DNA of 64,000 nucleotides from Acephala macrosclerotiorum (Eukaryota; Ascomycota; Leotiomycetes; Helotiales; Mollisiaceae): contig MU119203.1 of NCBI GenBank assembly GCA_014904845.1, positions 496,001 to 560,000 on the forward strand, read 5' to 3'. This document shows, one piece after another, positions 34,143-44,247 of the stretch; position 1 is the stretch's first letter; every line of letters starts with the position of its first letter. Below the pieces are notes generated by a model, which did no database searches, was not told the DNA's origin, and was given only the letters and a program-made list of their open reading frames with translations. The position numbers and the translations under genes were made by a program.

Positions 34143-35474
34143 TTACATCTGCATTCTATCTACCCTTACATTCCCTATAATGTCCCTTGCATCAGGAAGC
34201 TTGCAATCGCCATTTCGGTGTTTCTGATCACAATACTCACATTCTATTTCGTCTTGATTGACGATCTCCATGATTGACGAGCTCCCACGGTCCAAGTCTC
34301 TTAGGTCTTCGAAGCTAGATAAGACTCGGAATAAATCGAAGACACCTTGAATTTCTTGCCGAGCTAGACTGACGGCTCGTGAGCGAGCAGTTTTGGATTT
34401 CCCGCTCACGAGGTTAGTGTCTGAGTCGAAGTCGTCACCGTCCCAGTTCAGGGGCGTTGTGGTGGGAAAGATCTCGGTGAGAGAGGTGCAGTCAGTGATC
34501 TGATATGGTTAGTTTCTAGTGATCCATTCCTGGTTTAAAATTCTCGTCTTGCTAATGTACAGTGGGAGGAAGTTAGGCATCGGACTTACTGTAATGTTCT
34601 CTACTCCAGACTTCCTCTCAACCATCAAGATCTTCTTCACAGTGGCTTCCAATCCCTTCTCATCTCTCAACACTTTGAGCTCCGAGTCCTTTACCTCAAG
34701 TTCATCCCAGCTCCTCGATATCTGTCCTAGAAACCGATCGTCAACGCCTTTCAACAAGTTCTTGACTTCTTCTCTCGCCTCTTCAACATCTTTTGGACTC
34801 TCCCCCTCATCATCTATCTCCTCAATCATCCCTTTATCGACAGCCTTAATACTCAAACTCCTAATCAACAAAGCTACCGTCTTCGTCCCGGCTAGTTGCA
34901 TAACCTTTAGACTAATCATCCTCTCGACCAGCACCACTTTCTCCAAATTCTCTCCCTCTCGAACAAAACACCCCATATGAAACAACTGCCAAAGCGCAGG
35001 ATCATAATCAGGTAACAACCTTAACCTCCTCAACTCTCTCCTCCTATTGCTCTCCAGCTCGCTCATTCCCGGGCTCACAGTCTCATCATCTCGAATGAAA
35101 GGTCCAGAATTGAAAGTCGGGGAGCCAGGGATGTGTATAGAGCTTGTTTCAGGAGAGGAGAGGAAGTTATATTGTACGGCGGTGATTGGGGCTCTACAGA
35201 GGGGACATTGTCGGGTCTGTGGGGATGGAGGACCTGTCAGGAGTGTGATGGAGCAGGGAAGGTCGAAGGAGTGGGTGCAGGGGAGGAAGAGAGCGGTGTT
35301 GGGTTTCGAGGAGAGGGTGTCGAGGCAGATAGAGCAGCGCTGGGGGGAGGATATGCGTCGAGGTCGGGTGGTGGGTTGGGGATGTTGTGGAGGAGTTGGT
35401 GGTGGTAGTGGAGGAGGAAGTTGTTCAGATGGCTCCCCTCGAAAACGGAGGTTGTAGTGGTGTTGCTGGCTCAT
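34143..35474 (-). CDS. RING plus zinc-knuckle protein, inverted paralog
   Basis: Minus-strand exons 35474-34590 and 34499-34143 give 413 aa. The intron uses a GTAAGT donor and removes 90 bp; without it the frame stops before the zinc knuckle. The N-terminus is MSQQHHYNLRFRGEPSEQ followed by a polyproline stretch. The RING is CSIC, then LPCTHSFDLPC and CPLCRAPI, again with Asp as fifth ligand. Downstream, SGPFIRDDE, ELRRLRLL, VLRDEKGLEATVKKI and ARQEIQG align with the facing gene. The C-terminal knuckle is CEYCDQKHRNGDC, with one residue fewer between the second Cys and the His than the canonical spacing. The upstream in-frame extension to 35693 lacks any family signal, so I start at 35474. 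Function is inferred only from domains. Confidence 0.83.
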
Positions 35475-36494
35475 ATTGGGTGCTTCGTAGTCAGGTGGGG
35501 TATCTGTTTGATGTTTGTGACAGAAGGAGACGTGAAAGAAGAAAGAAGCGTTAAGAGCTGGCCTTTTATGTACATAATTGTCTGACCAGGTGATTGTGTA
35601 GACGGAATAATATATGTGTTGAAGACGATTCCTGTGTCTGAATCCTATGCTTGCTCGTGAATGTACACGAGCATTTAGGTGATTCACTACCAAATTCGAA
35701 ATTCCTCAAGAACTGAATCACTTATACGCGAAATTTGGCGAAATCCAGAATCATCAAACCACCAAGCTCTTCAAATATCAAGGACACTCAAGTTCGATAC
35801 TTCTCAAGGGTCTGCATTAATCATCTGTGGACATTTTCAAAGCTTGAAACAAACCCCGATATCAGACGAAGCAAACATGACTGCACAAAAAAAAAAAAAA
35901 GGGGTCTGTTGATTCATGAAATCTAGTCTATGTGCCTAAGTCTTTCCTTTCATGCTAAAGAAGTTCTCGGGTTCAAAGCCCTCTTTTGGCCAGAGGCTCA
36001 AAAGAAGTTGTGACGATCGACTGTTGAAGGGAAGAGAGTAGGTAGACAGGGTAGAAGAATTCAATCTTGGTTTTTGGTGACATTCGGAAGGAGCATCTGA
36101 AAAAAGGGAAGGGGCGATCACGCAGGCAGGATTCTAGTATTGGTGGGTGTAATGGCTGTCTGCCAATTCGAGAGAAGGCAATACGCTTCCAGTAGTGACT
36201 CATAAGCAAAACGGAGGCGGTGGAACCATTCAAGATCCTTGCGAGAGTTTATCCAGGATGCAGTCAAGGTGATGATCACTGATCAAGGGGATGGTCGAGG
36301 AGGAGAGCGAGAGAGCAGAAAAGCAAAGTTAAGCGAGGTCGCCCCTTCTCCCCCTGAACACTCTCGGCCGGCACAGAGCATGAGAAATATATAAGTTAAA
36401 AAAAATATCAATAATTAACCCTCTAACGAATAAATCATATCCTCCGCCACGAAGCGCACCAAATAAACTTGCATACCCCGAATAAACAAAATAC
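35475..36494. other. Intergenic region
   Basis: 1.02 kb between the RING paralog start and the kinase 3' end. It includes a 14-A homopolymer at 35887-35900. No supportable gene. Confidence 0.5.
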
Positions 36495-38333
36495 TCAAGC
36501 CTCGACATCGGGCGTAGGTGTTTCTTCTACCTGTACAATTTTACCTAGTTGGCCCCAACGCTCCGGACTGGGTTTCGGTAAATTTGGATCCAACGGACCA
36601 GTGGGACCAGCGTGTGGTGCCGATGGTTGCACGCCTTTCTTGCCAGCAGGCGTATCACCCAAATATTGATAAGGGTAATTGTCCACATCATCATATACGT
36701 AGGGACGTGGGCCTTTCGGAAATAATGGGTTGAATACTTGATCGGTACCTTCCATTGGCACTTCTTCGGTGGGTGGTTTATCACCCTGGGGCGTTTGAGT
36801 TTCAGTGTCCGGCATATCAAAGTCCTGCATATCTGATCCTTGCGGTGGGACATTCTGGCCAGTCATAGCGTCAGAAGCATTGGATACATGTTGCGTATCG
36901 TATATCTCCAGGACTTTAGAGCATTCTATCACTAGCTCCTGCGAAGTCATTCTTCGATCGGGGCTCTGCGCGAGACAATAGCAGATAACATCAATCAGAC
37001 GAGAGCTATAAGGGCACTGGACTGGATTCAAGAGGACTTCAGGATTACCGCAGACACCTATAGGTAGGGATCAGTTAGGATCAACACGGTAAGAGCAAAG
37101 GAAAGGAATAATCCTAGAGAAGTAGAGTGAGAGGAGAAAAGGTTGTGCTTACGATATTGAGGCTGAGGGCCTACTATATCATATGGAGGATCGTGCCTGA
37201 AATTGCTTTCAATGGCAACATCTTCTCTGCAAATCAACCTATAAAGTACTGCGCCAACTTGCCAGATATTTACTTTTGTACTTATCTCCCAAGTCGGGTA
37301 CTTCTGGTCGTAAAAATATTGTTCCTAGTTTGATCAGTATTGGCAGGGGACATCATCGGAATAAAGCTTCAGAAAGACCCACAGGTGCCAGATAACCAGG
37401 CGTCCCACGCCAATGAGTGCCAGTCCTCCATTCGGCGCTTTGGCGTAAACCTAATTCTTTAGGATCAAATCGGGAAAGTCCATAATCCGCCAGCTTTAGA
37501 GGAGGAAAGCGTCGACTTTCATCCTCATGCAGCTCGCCCACGAGCGTGTTTGCTCCCTTGATATCAAAGTGACAGATTGGCTGTGCTAAATAGTTCCATA
37601 TAGTCAGCTCCTGGACAATCACAACTGATATCTATCACGAAATGTGACTTGATAAAACGCTAAATAGCTAACGAGGGAAGGAGCTTCGTATCTACTCACT
37701 CCACATAGGATCCGGGACGCTTGGATCCTCTGTTCCTGTCTCAAATACAAGGATTGCCTTTGCATAACTGCTGAGGATCCGCCATAGAACTTCTTCGGGA
37801 ATGATACGTTGCCTGTCGGCGGCCCGTATGGCGGTCTTCCACTGGCTGAGGTCACCACCTAGACAATACTCCATATAGATTCTGGCAGTGAGTCGGGAAT
37901 CCGTCCATTCATCTTTGAATGTGTCCAAGTCACCGATACTAACGTCTTCCGGCTTCCCAAATGGCATACCATCAAATTGATTCCTCCCCGTGGTGCCAGT
38001 GCCACTGGCAAGATGAAACTCACGGTAAAGCCTAGGGGCATGGGTTGTACCGGTACTCGATAGAGCCTTTAGCATCTCAGACTCGACATACAAGTCGGTC
38101 TTCGCCGATGGAAGCGGCGTACACTGCTTGATGGCCATATGTTTCGGCATGTCGGGCATATTACCAATATACTCCCAAAGCCCACAAACACCGTTAGTTC
38201 CATTGCCAAGGACCATTTTAGCCTGCCATTCTTTGGGGTCAAGGCCATCCCAACTCTGACTGCGTCGGAGCCATTCGAATTGACGCCACTCGCTAAGTTT
38301 AACGCGGGGATTATAAACGAAAGGGGTCGTCAT
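36495..38333 (-). CDS. Protein kinase-like protein with atypical catalytic motifs
   Basis: Minus-strand exons 38333-37701 (plus one base at 37700), 37624-37383, 37324-37153 and 37057-36495, giving 536 aa. Kinase subdomains in order: glycine loop LGNGTNGVCGLWEY (residues 42-55), VAIK-type Lys69 in MAIKQ, hinge region YMEYCLGGDLSQW, catalytic loop HFDIKGANTL with Asp232, Lys234 and Asn237, metal-binding DYG (Asp258) in place of DFG, and GTPGYLAP joined across an intron to Glu (the APE motif). All residues needed for catalysis are therefore present, although HRD is HFD. The C-terminal ~150 residues are Pro-, Asp- and Gln-rich and likely disordered. I cannot place it in a named kinase subfamily. 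The introns were placed by frame and motif continuity. Confidence 0.82.
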
Positions 38334-38680
38334 CGTTGGAGGTCTAGATTATGATTCTGAGCGGAAGATGTGATGCAGCTGTCATTGTTTGGGAAATGAG
38401 GGGTTTTAAGATAATTTCTAGTTTCCAGTCCTTTATCAGGACCTTTATTCCAATTATTTCCCGGATGAGGAAGCTCCAAGCAATAAGGAACACTTTCAGA
38501 CCACTCTCCGCTAAACAAAGGAAGAAAGCATAAAATCTGCAAGCGTCAGGAATTGCTACAATAAAGCCAAAAAAAGAAAGGGGGAAAAAAAAAATTTGAT
38601 TCGGAGAAGCACCCTTGTTTGAATTTTCCTGGGATATTCTGTAAGACTAGGTTTGATCAAAATTATTCAGTCTAGATTAG

Positions 38681-39001
38681 TAGGGTTGAACGAGTCCAAG
38701 TCCTACTCGGATCATATTCGAGTCTCAACTTGGCAAGCCCGAGTCCGATTCTATGCAAACTTTGACTTGCCAAGTTGGGGTTTGGGTCGCGGGTTTAAGA
38801 ATGTCTATGTTTAAGGCCTGTTGAAGATTTTTCTTTATGATATTTTTAAAGATTTTTGAAAAATTCAGATATTTTATTTATTGTCTTTTTAAAATAAGAG
38901 TAATATATGTAAATCCGGACCAACTCGGCTCAAATGTAGACTTGGATATATAAATTTAATTCAAGCTAAAAGTGCTCGAATTTTGAGTTGATTCAACCCT
39001 G
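38681..39001. mobile_element. Non-autonomous hAT-like element (MITE), decayed
   Basis: 321 bp bounded by 10-bp terminal inverted repeats: tagggttgaa on the left and ttcaaccctg on the right, differing only by one T/C at the outermost base. Both fit the hAT end consensus YARNG. The flanking 8-bp sequences are tagattag (38673-38680) and cagactag (39002-39009), identical at six of eight positions with both differences T/C. An 8-bp target duplication is the hAT hallmark. Inside the left end is a perfect 12-bp inverted repeat (38726-38737 with 38766-38777), and actcgg/gagtc motifs recur near both ends like subterminal transposase sites. The interior is AT-rich and has no coding frame. The all-transition mismatches suggest decay, possibly by RIP. 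Confidence 0.6.
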
Positions 39002-39344
39002 CAGACTAGCCGGGTTCGCATAACTTAACAAACGTGCGACCTTCAAGTCTACAAACACTATATCTTATCATTGCTTTGGTCTCCGGAACATGCTGGTACT
39101 TATAGACAGCAGCATAAATGTGTTGAATCATAGCAACAACAGGAAACGCTGAACAGGGCCTGGATATTTCATATGGCAGGCGGGATTTAGAATTTAAAAC
39201 CCCAAAAAAACTCGTACTTCCAAAGATCAAGGACATTGCAACGAAGGAAACTTGGCTGCACAAAGACGAGGAGTGCTTGCTTTATGAATCTCAATTTACG
39301 TACAGAACGCCTTTTCGTATCATCATCATTAACATTTGATCATT

Positions 39345-39371
39345 AATCATACGAATCATACGAATCATACG
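39345..39371. repeat. 9-bp tandem repeat, three copies
   Basis: The unit aatcatacg occurs three times without mismatch, 120 bp downstream of the stop codon of the minus-strand GBD/FH3 gene. No function is evident. Confidence 0.95.
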
Positions 39372-39490
39372 AGAAGTCGGAACTCGCTAGCCTCTCCCAA
39401 CGCAATGAAAAAAAGGAGACCTTTAAGCCTCGAGTTATACAATCTTACCCAACACGGTGATACACCAGAACCACAGACATTGCATACGCC

Positions 39491-42143
39491 TTACAACCAG
39501 ACATCGCCACTGACGGGCTTCTTCTCTCCACCAAAATCCAACTTTAACCCGATTTGTGGCGCATTCTCTACCGGAGCGGCCTTCTTTGGAGATTTCTTCG
39601 GCGAGCTCTTACTCTCAATATAAGGACCACATCGCACATCTTTTGTGTCCCAGCCATCTTCATGGGCAGCAGCAACCCAGCATCGAAGTCCAGCATGAAC
39701 CCCACCATAAAACTTCTCCTTGCAAGTTCGGAGTGTTCCACCAAAACATTTTTCCCATCCAGATACGAGCATCTGTTCGCGCAAAGTATTTCGCTCTTCT
39801 CTAGTCGGCAGACTAGCCATGATGCCATTAATAATGTCAAGGTGTGAAGCCAGATAGTTCGTAGCGTCCCATTCGACACCGCCAACATAGGGTGCTGCTG
39901 GAACGGGCGGCTGCTCTTGAGGGAAGTGTTTGACCATATACACATGGTAAGGATTGGAGGTATCGAAACTGGTGTTCGACATGGAGGACTTGATGGTCGA
40001 AATGTCAAGCTCTTCTTCGCTGCCCCGAGACTTAGAACCAGGAAGAGCAATAACATTGACGTGATGCAGGAAGATCCAAAAAACTTCCTTGGTAACATTG
40101 GTCATCTCTTTACACCAGACTCTGTATGGTCGTGGTCTTCTCATCTCAAGAACAAAGCCCACTGGTCGTTCGGACTCGGTCGGCTCAGGATCTCGAAGAT
40201 AATGTAGAAGGGTCCTAGCTCGATTTGCGCGCTCGGCCAAGGGTGCCGACTTCAGGTATGTAAACAATAAAGATGTGATGATGTTTCGGGTTGTGAATTC
40301 GCTAGGTCCCTTCTTATCTTCACCGAAGACCATATTGAGCAAAGCAGGAAAGAGGGTTTGTTGAAAGATACTGAGGTGTTGAAGTGCGAGCGCCGTGGTC
40401 GAAAGGGCTTTCACGCAGAGGAGAACCTCGTGAAGCAGAGCATCTTCGTGTTCTTCTCTGCAAAGGTGTCAGTTGACGGGTCATTGAGGACGAAATGACA
40501 ACTTACCTCCACTCAACTTCCATAGTTCGATGTAGCAAGCCGACAATTTCAGCCATTCCACCTTGAGTAACAAACTCGTCTGTCCACGCCACGGTTTCAT
40601 GCTTCAGCAGGGTTCTCAACTTGTGGAGCCGGCCCACCTCGACCAATTCCGGCTTCTGAACCTTCCTCAAATAAGAGATGAAATCATCTGGAAGTTGTCC
40701 CTTAGCTCTTGCAACCAGATTCTGTGCTACTGCTACACTCGACGCTGTGAAGGACTTGCTACCGCCGTTGATGCTCTCTGTTGATGGCTGCCGAGAATGT
40801 CTCCCAATAGACCCCTCTGGCTTCGATTTCTTGGTTTGCGTCGTGGATCCCTTGTTGTTTCCTCTGGAGAGAGTGAAGGTCAGACTCCTAGGCCTCTTAG
40901 ACTTGACTGCAGGGGCGTCTTGGGTACTACCACTAGTAGCATCAGCACTTGAGTCGCTACTATTAGTTCCCGGTCTGCCATTCTTCGCAGCAGCCACTTC
41001 AGCCCAATCTTGCTTGATGAAATCCTTCTTCATGGACATTGCAAGCTTCCGCATCTTTCCACGTTGATTTTCTGGGATATTCCGCCTATCCAACATGGCC
41101 TCGAACTCCTTATCAACATCCTTATCATCTAGAACTGGCCCAGCTTTTGCCTCGGGCTTTGCTGGCCTTGAACCAAATGCCGAGACAGCTGCCAGCACAC
41201 GTTGGCCCTTGTTAGGAGCTCCCTTCTCTACCTTGGCAGACTTCTCTGATTTCCCAGAGTTGGCGGTACTCTTCCTGTCGAGGCTGGGTCTCTTGCCCCC
41301 GGATACTCGGCGCATGAGTTCAAGGCTATGGCTTGAGCCGCTACTGATCCTTCTGCTAATATCTTGTACACTGAAGCTGCTTGGCAGGTATGTTGACTTT
41401 GGGCGTGGTAAGGCACTAGAGGTCGAGGACTTGCCTAACGTGGGTTGGGAGCCAGGACCTTGATAGAAGTTTCGTTGTTTGCCCGGAATGTAGTCATGTG
41501 GTGTATACATATCGATCTCATCCTCCAAAAACTTTCCACCCAGCGGTTGCTTCGCAAAGTGTTCACTAGAGAACTGAGCATATATTGGCGGAGGTCGAGT
41601 CGGTCGAGACGCGTCCGCCGACAGAGGGCTTTGATTCTCTTTGTCTTTCTGAGCCTGAACTTCCTCCTCGACCTCCTTTTTCAAATCTTTCGCAGACTTC
41701 GGGCGCTTGAGAAGGGTTGCGAGGTTTGTCGATGACTTGGTCTTCTTGGGCTTGTTGGGTTTGGGATCCTTGGACTTGGGCACCTTATCTGAATCTTTCC
41801 CAGACAATGACTTCAGGGAAATAGAGCTCAATGTTTTCTTATGAAGTGATCTCGAACAAGTTTCGGTAGTGTTGGGTCGGCCTCCATCGCGAGACTTTTT
41901 GGGCAATGGCGGAGGAGCTTGGCTTTGTTGATTTTGGTGAATTTCTCCTAGCGCTCGGTAATGTGGATGATCGTTCGGCAAGAATGAGACTGGAGGATGT
42001 GTTGGCGATATGGAATCATTCGAAGATAGTGCAGCTCCAGCAGAGGGAGTCCTCTTGTGCATGAATGATAGGACGGACGACTTGGTGCGCCTGTGTTGAT
42101 AAGTGTCCCGCACTGGATACTGTGAAGCCATATTGGAGAGCAA
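39491..42143 (-). CDS. GBD/FH3-domain protein (formin regulatory-half-like, no FH1/FH2)
   Basis: Minus-strand exons 42143-40507 and 40457-39491, 867 aa. A second Met at 42131 gives MASQYPVRDTYQHRRTKSS and may be the real start. The first ~330 residues are basic, Ser/Pro/Lys-rich and disordered. A Rho-GTPase-binding (GBD) signature follows: EFEAMLDRRNIPENQRGKM and the SMKKDFIKQDW helix. After a linker comes an armadillo-like FH3 region beginning ISYLRKVQKPELVEVGRLHK and LRTLLKHETVAWTDEFVTQGG, continuing to the C-terminus. This is the layout of the regulatory half of Bni1/SepA-type formins, but no proline-rich FH1 or actin-nucleating FH2 follows before the stop. It is likely a Rho effector or polarity scaffold. 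Confidence 0.82.
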
Positions 42144-42717
42144 TGATAATGCAATGGAAGAAGAGCTTCCGAATTATGCTCCGACGGTTCAAATAAAGAC
42201 CATCATGTCTATATTGGAGTTCTTGAGTTTCGGTCCCCCACGACGATCGATGTTGATGATGGTTTCAGTTGGCACAACAACGAGAAACTTTAGCCAGGGG
42301 TCGGAGTGCGAAAATGCACATGCGAAATGCAGGGGTCAGGAAATGTCACATATATCTTTCACAGATTCAGTCAAAAGGGTTACGGTGATACCTGTGTGTC
42401 CAGCTGAGGAGTAGATTGTCCTGTGGACATCCTTCATACCTTTAGTCAAACATCCCACAGGCATCCACGACACGCAGGTGAAAAGGAGAATGTCTGAACC
42501 AGTCACACCGCCAGTTTAAGGAGAAGGTACCAGCACTTTTCAGGGCTTTTCGATGACCATTGAAGGAATCATGGCTTCGAAATGTTCTATGTCCGAAAAT
42601 CTAACCCTATCTAAGCCCGGCTCAAGCTGAAGCTCAGGGGCTACCAGTGCTATCTAACCTAAGCAACGTACTCGCATTATATGCAATGGAATGTCTATCA
42701 GCATGTCTATGTTCAGC
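42144..42717. other. Intergenic region
   Basis: 574 bp between the GBD/FH3 start and the Apd1-like 3' end. Nothing distinctive seen. Confidence 0.5.
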
Positions 42718-43856
42718 TCACCAACTGAATACTCCTCTCTGTCTATCAAAACCGCCTCTCAGCTGGCTCTCTGGCTTCACCACTTTCCCCTGCAGAACTG
42801 TGAACTTCACCAACCCCTCACAATCCTCTGGCTTGACTCTGGCAATCCATATACACTGAGCAGCTCCCAACTGCTCCTCCTCTCCGTTTTCCTTCCGCGG
42901 TGCTGGGCAAATCTCCCCATCCAACTTCCCTCGTTCAATCTTGTCTAATCCAAATGCGTCTGCCTTGCGATATACCATTACATTGGCACTGTACTTGTGC
43001 CCTCCAACATGCGAAATAAAGTATATCCCCACTCCTCCTGGTCTCTCGTCATCTAGATCTCGATATAGCCCACAGGCACGTAGATGTCGCTCTAGTTCTT
43101 TCCGCAGTAAAGGTGCAGACTGGCCACATCGTGCATCGCGTGTTCTTTGTGAACAGAGGAGTATCAGAGCTCGGTGTGGACATGGCCGGGACGTAATTTG
43201 TTCGGCTGTGGGTAGAGGATCTGGTAATGTGGCAGGAAGAGATACTGGCGTAAGAGGTGAGGTGTTCGTAGGTGCTTTGTTGATGTACTCTGAAATCAGA
43301 GAGTTGACATTCTTTGGGGAGACATTATCGATTATGGTGAAGGCTGGGAGGAGAAGGACGGTCGTAGGTTCTGTGTAGTCTGCATTATGATTCGGTGTGG
43401 GAATATTGGAGGCAGATAGCATGAGTCTCTAGATATTCATTAACAATAACTTGTATGCAGATTCAACAGACATACTCCATTGCTTGGCTTCACATCTGCC
43501 TTCTTCTCGATCGCTTCCATAACACTTCCTTTCTCATCTGCAACATCTCGTACCCAATCCGTCTTTCCCGTTGCAACAAGAACATGTGTAGCCCATCCTT
43601 TCACATATCCATACAGCTTGTCTTCTTCGTCAATCTTGAACCCTTTTGGCAATTTCACCACGCAGGAAGCACAATCAAGGTCGCAATCTTCCCCATCGAT
43701 AGCCGGATCTACTTTTGGAAATATGGTCGTAATTGGGGCTGGTGATGCGCCCGACCAAGTCTGCTTCGCACTGTTGAAAAGTGACTTGAAGGTCGCCATT
43801 GTCGAGCGTGTCTTGGGGTCTCTCTTGGCGGCCGACGAGGAGCTTTTTGTAGACAT
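42718..43856 (-). CDS. Apd1/Aim32-family thioredoxin-like 2Fe-2S protein
   Basis: Sucrase/ferredoxin-like family protein; yeast members are Apd1 (cytosolic) and Aim32 (mitochondrial). Minus-strand exons 43856-43476 and 43428-42718 give 363 aa. The N-terminal part has the conserved CDLDCASC cluster, followed by YGYVKGWATHVLVATGKTDW. The C-terminal thioredoxin-like ferredoxin domain has C-x8-C (CSQRTRDARC) and H-x3-H (HVGGH) followed by KYSANVMVY. This is the Cys2-His2 ligand set described for the Apd1 cluster. The C-terminus ends in a Trp (RQRGVFSW), as is common in this family. No obvious presequence at the first Met; a second Met at residue 20 starts MATFKSLFNSAK, so dual starts are possible. 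Divergent from the OB-fold gene across 391 bp. Confidence 0.87.
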
Positions 43857-44247
43857 GGTGGGGCTTCGGATTGGTGGGGTAGTCTACTCCGAACTCCTTA
43901 GCCGTGGCGTTGGGACGTAGTCGGATCCGGTTTTAGTGCTGATATTTGTTATCAGACCCGACTGGGACGTTGAAACTTCTTGGTAAACAAACCACAAGTA
44001 AGTGGGAAGTCTTTAGACTCGGGGTCTATATATACTTAGGGCTAGTGAAACAAAAGCTGACGGTCGACTCGATGACGCGGCAAATGCATGAGGCTGCCGC
44101 ATAGACAACCTTGAGCAAAGATTCCTTCAATTCGGTTTATTCTTCAGCTTATGTCCGAGAAATTTGAATATTCCGCCTCGGTCTTCCAACCACAATCCTC
44201 GGAACCGAAGATGCTCAAGTAAAGCGCACTGTTAACGGGCAGCTACA
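43857..44247. promoter_or_regulatory. Bidirectional promoter spacer (Apd1-like / OB-fold gene)
   Basis: 391 bp between head-to-head start codons, so both genes must take their proximal control from here. It contains a TATA-like stretch tatatatac near 44025. No factor sites are claimed. Confidence 0.45.

Larger units (their letters stand above)
38334..39490. other. AT-rich intergenic region carrying a hAT-like element and a 9-bp tandem repeat
   Basis: 1.16 kb. The stretch 38580-39010 is clearly AT-richer than its surroundings and contains the terminal repeats listed separately. The rest holds no supportable coding sequence. Confidence 0.6.

Noticed and set aside
35950..36010. GGTTCAAA-like T-arm suggesting a tRNA gene
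   Set aside because: No matching acceptor stem, D-arm or anticodon arm could be folded around it.
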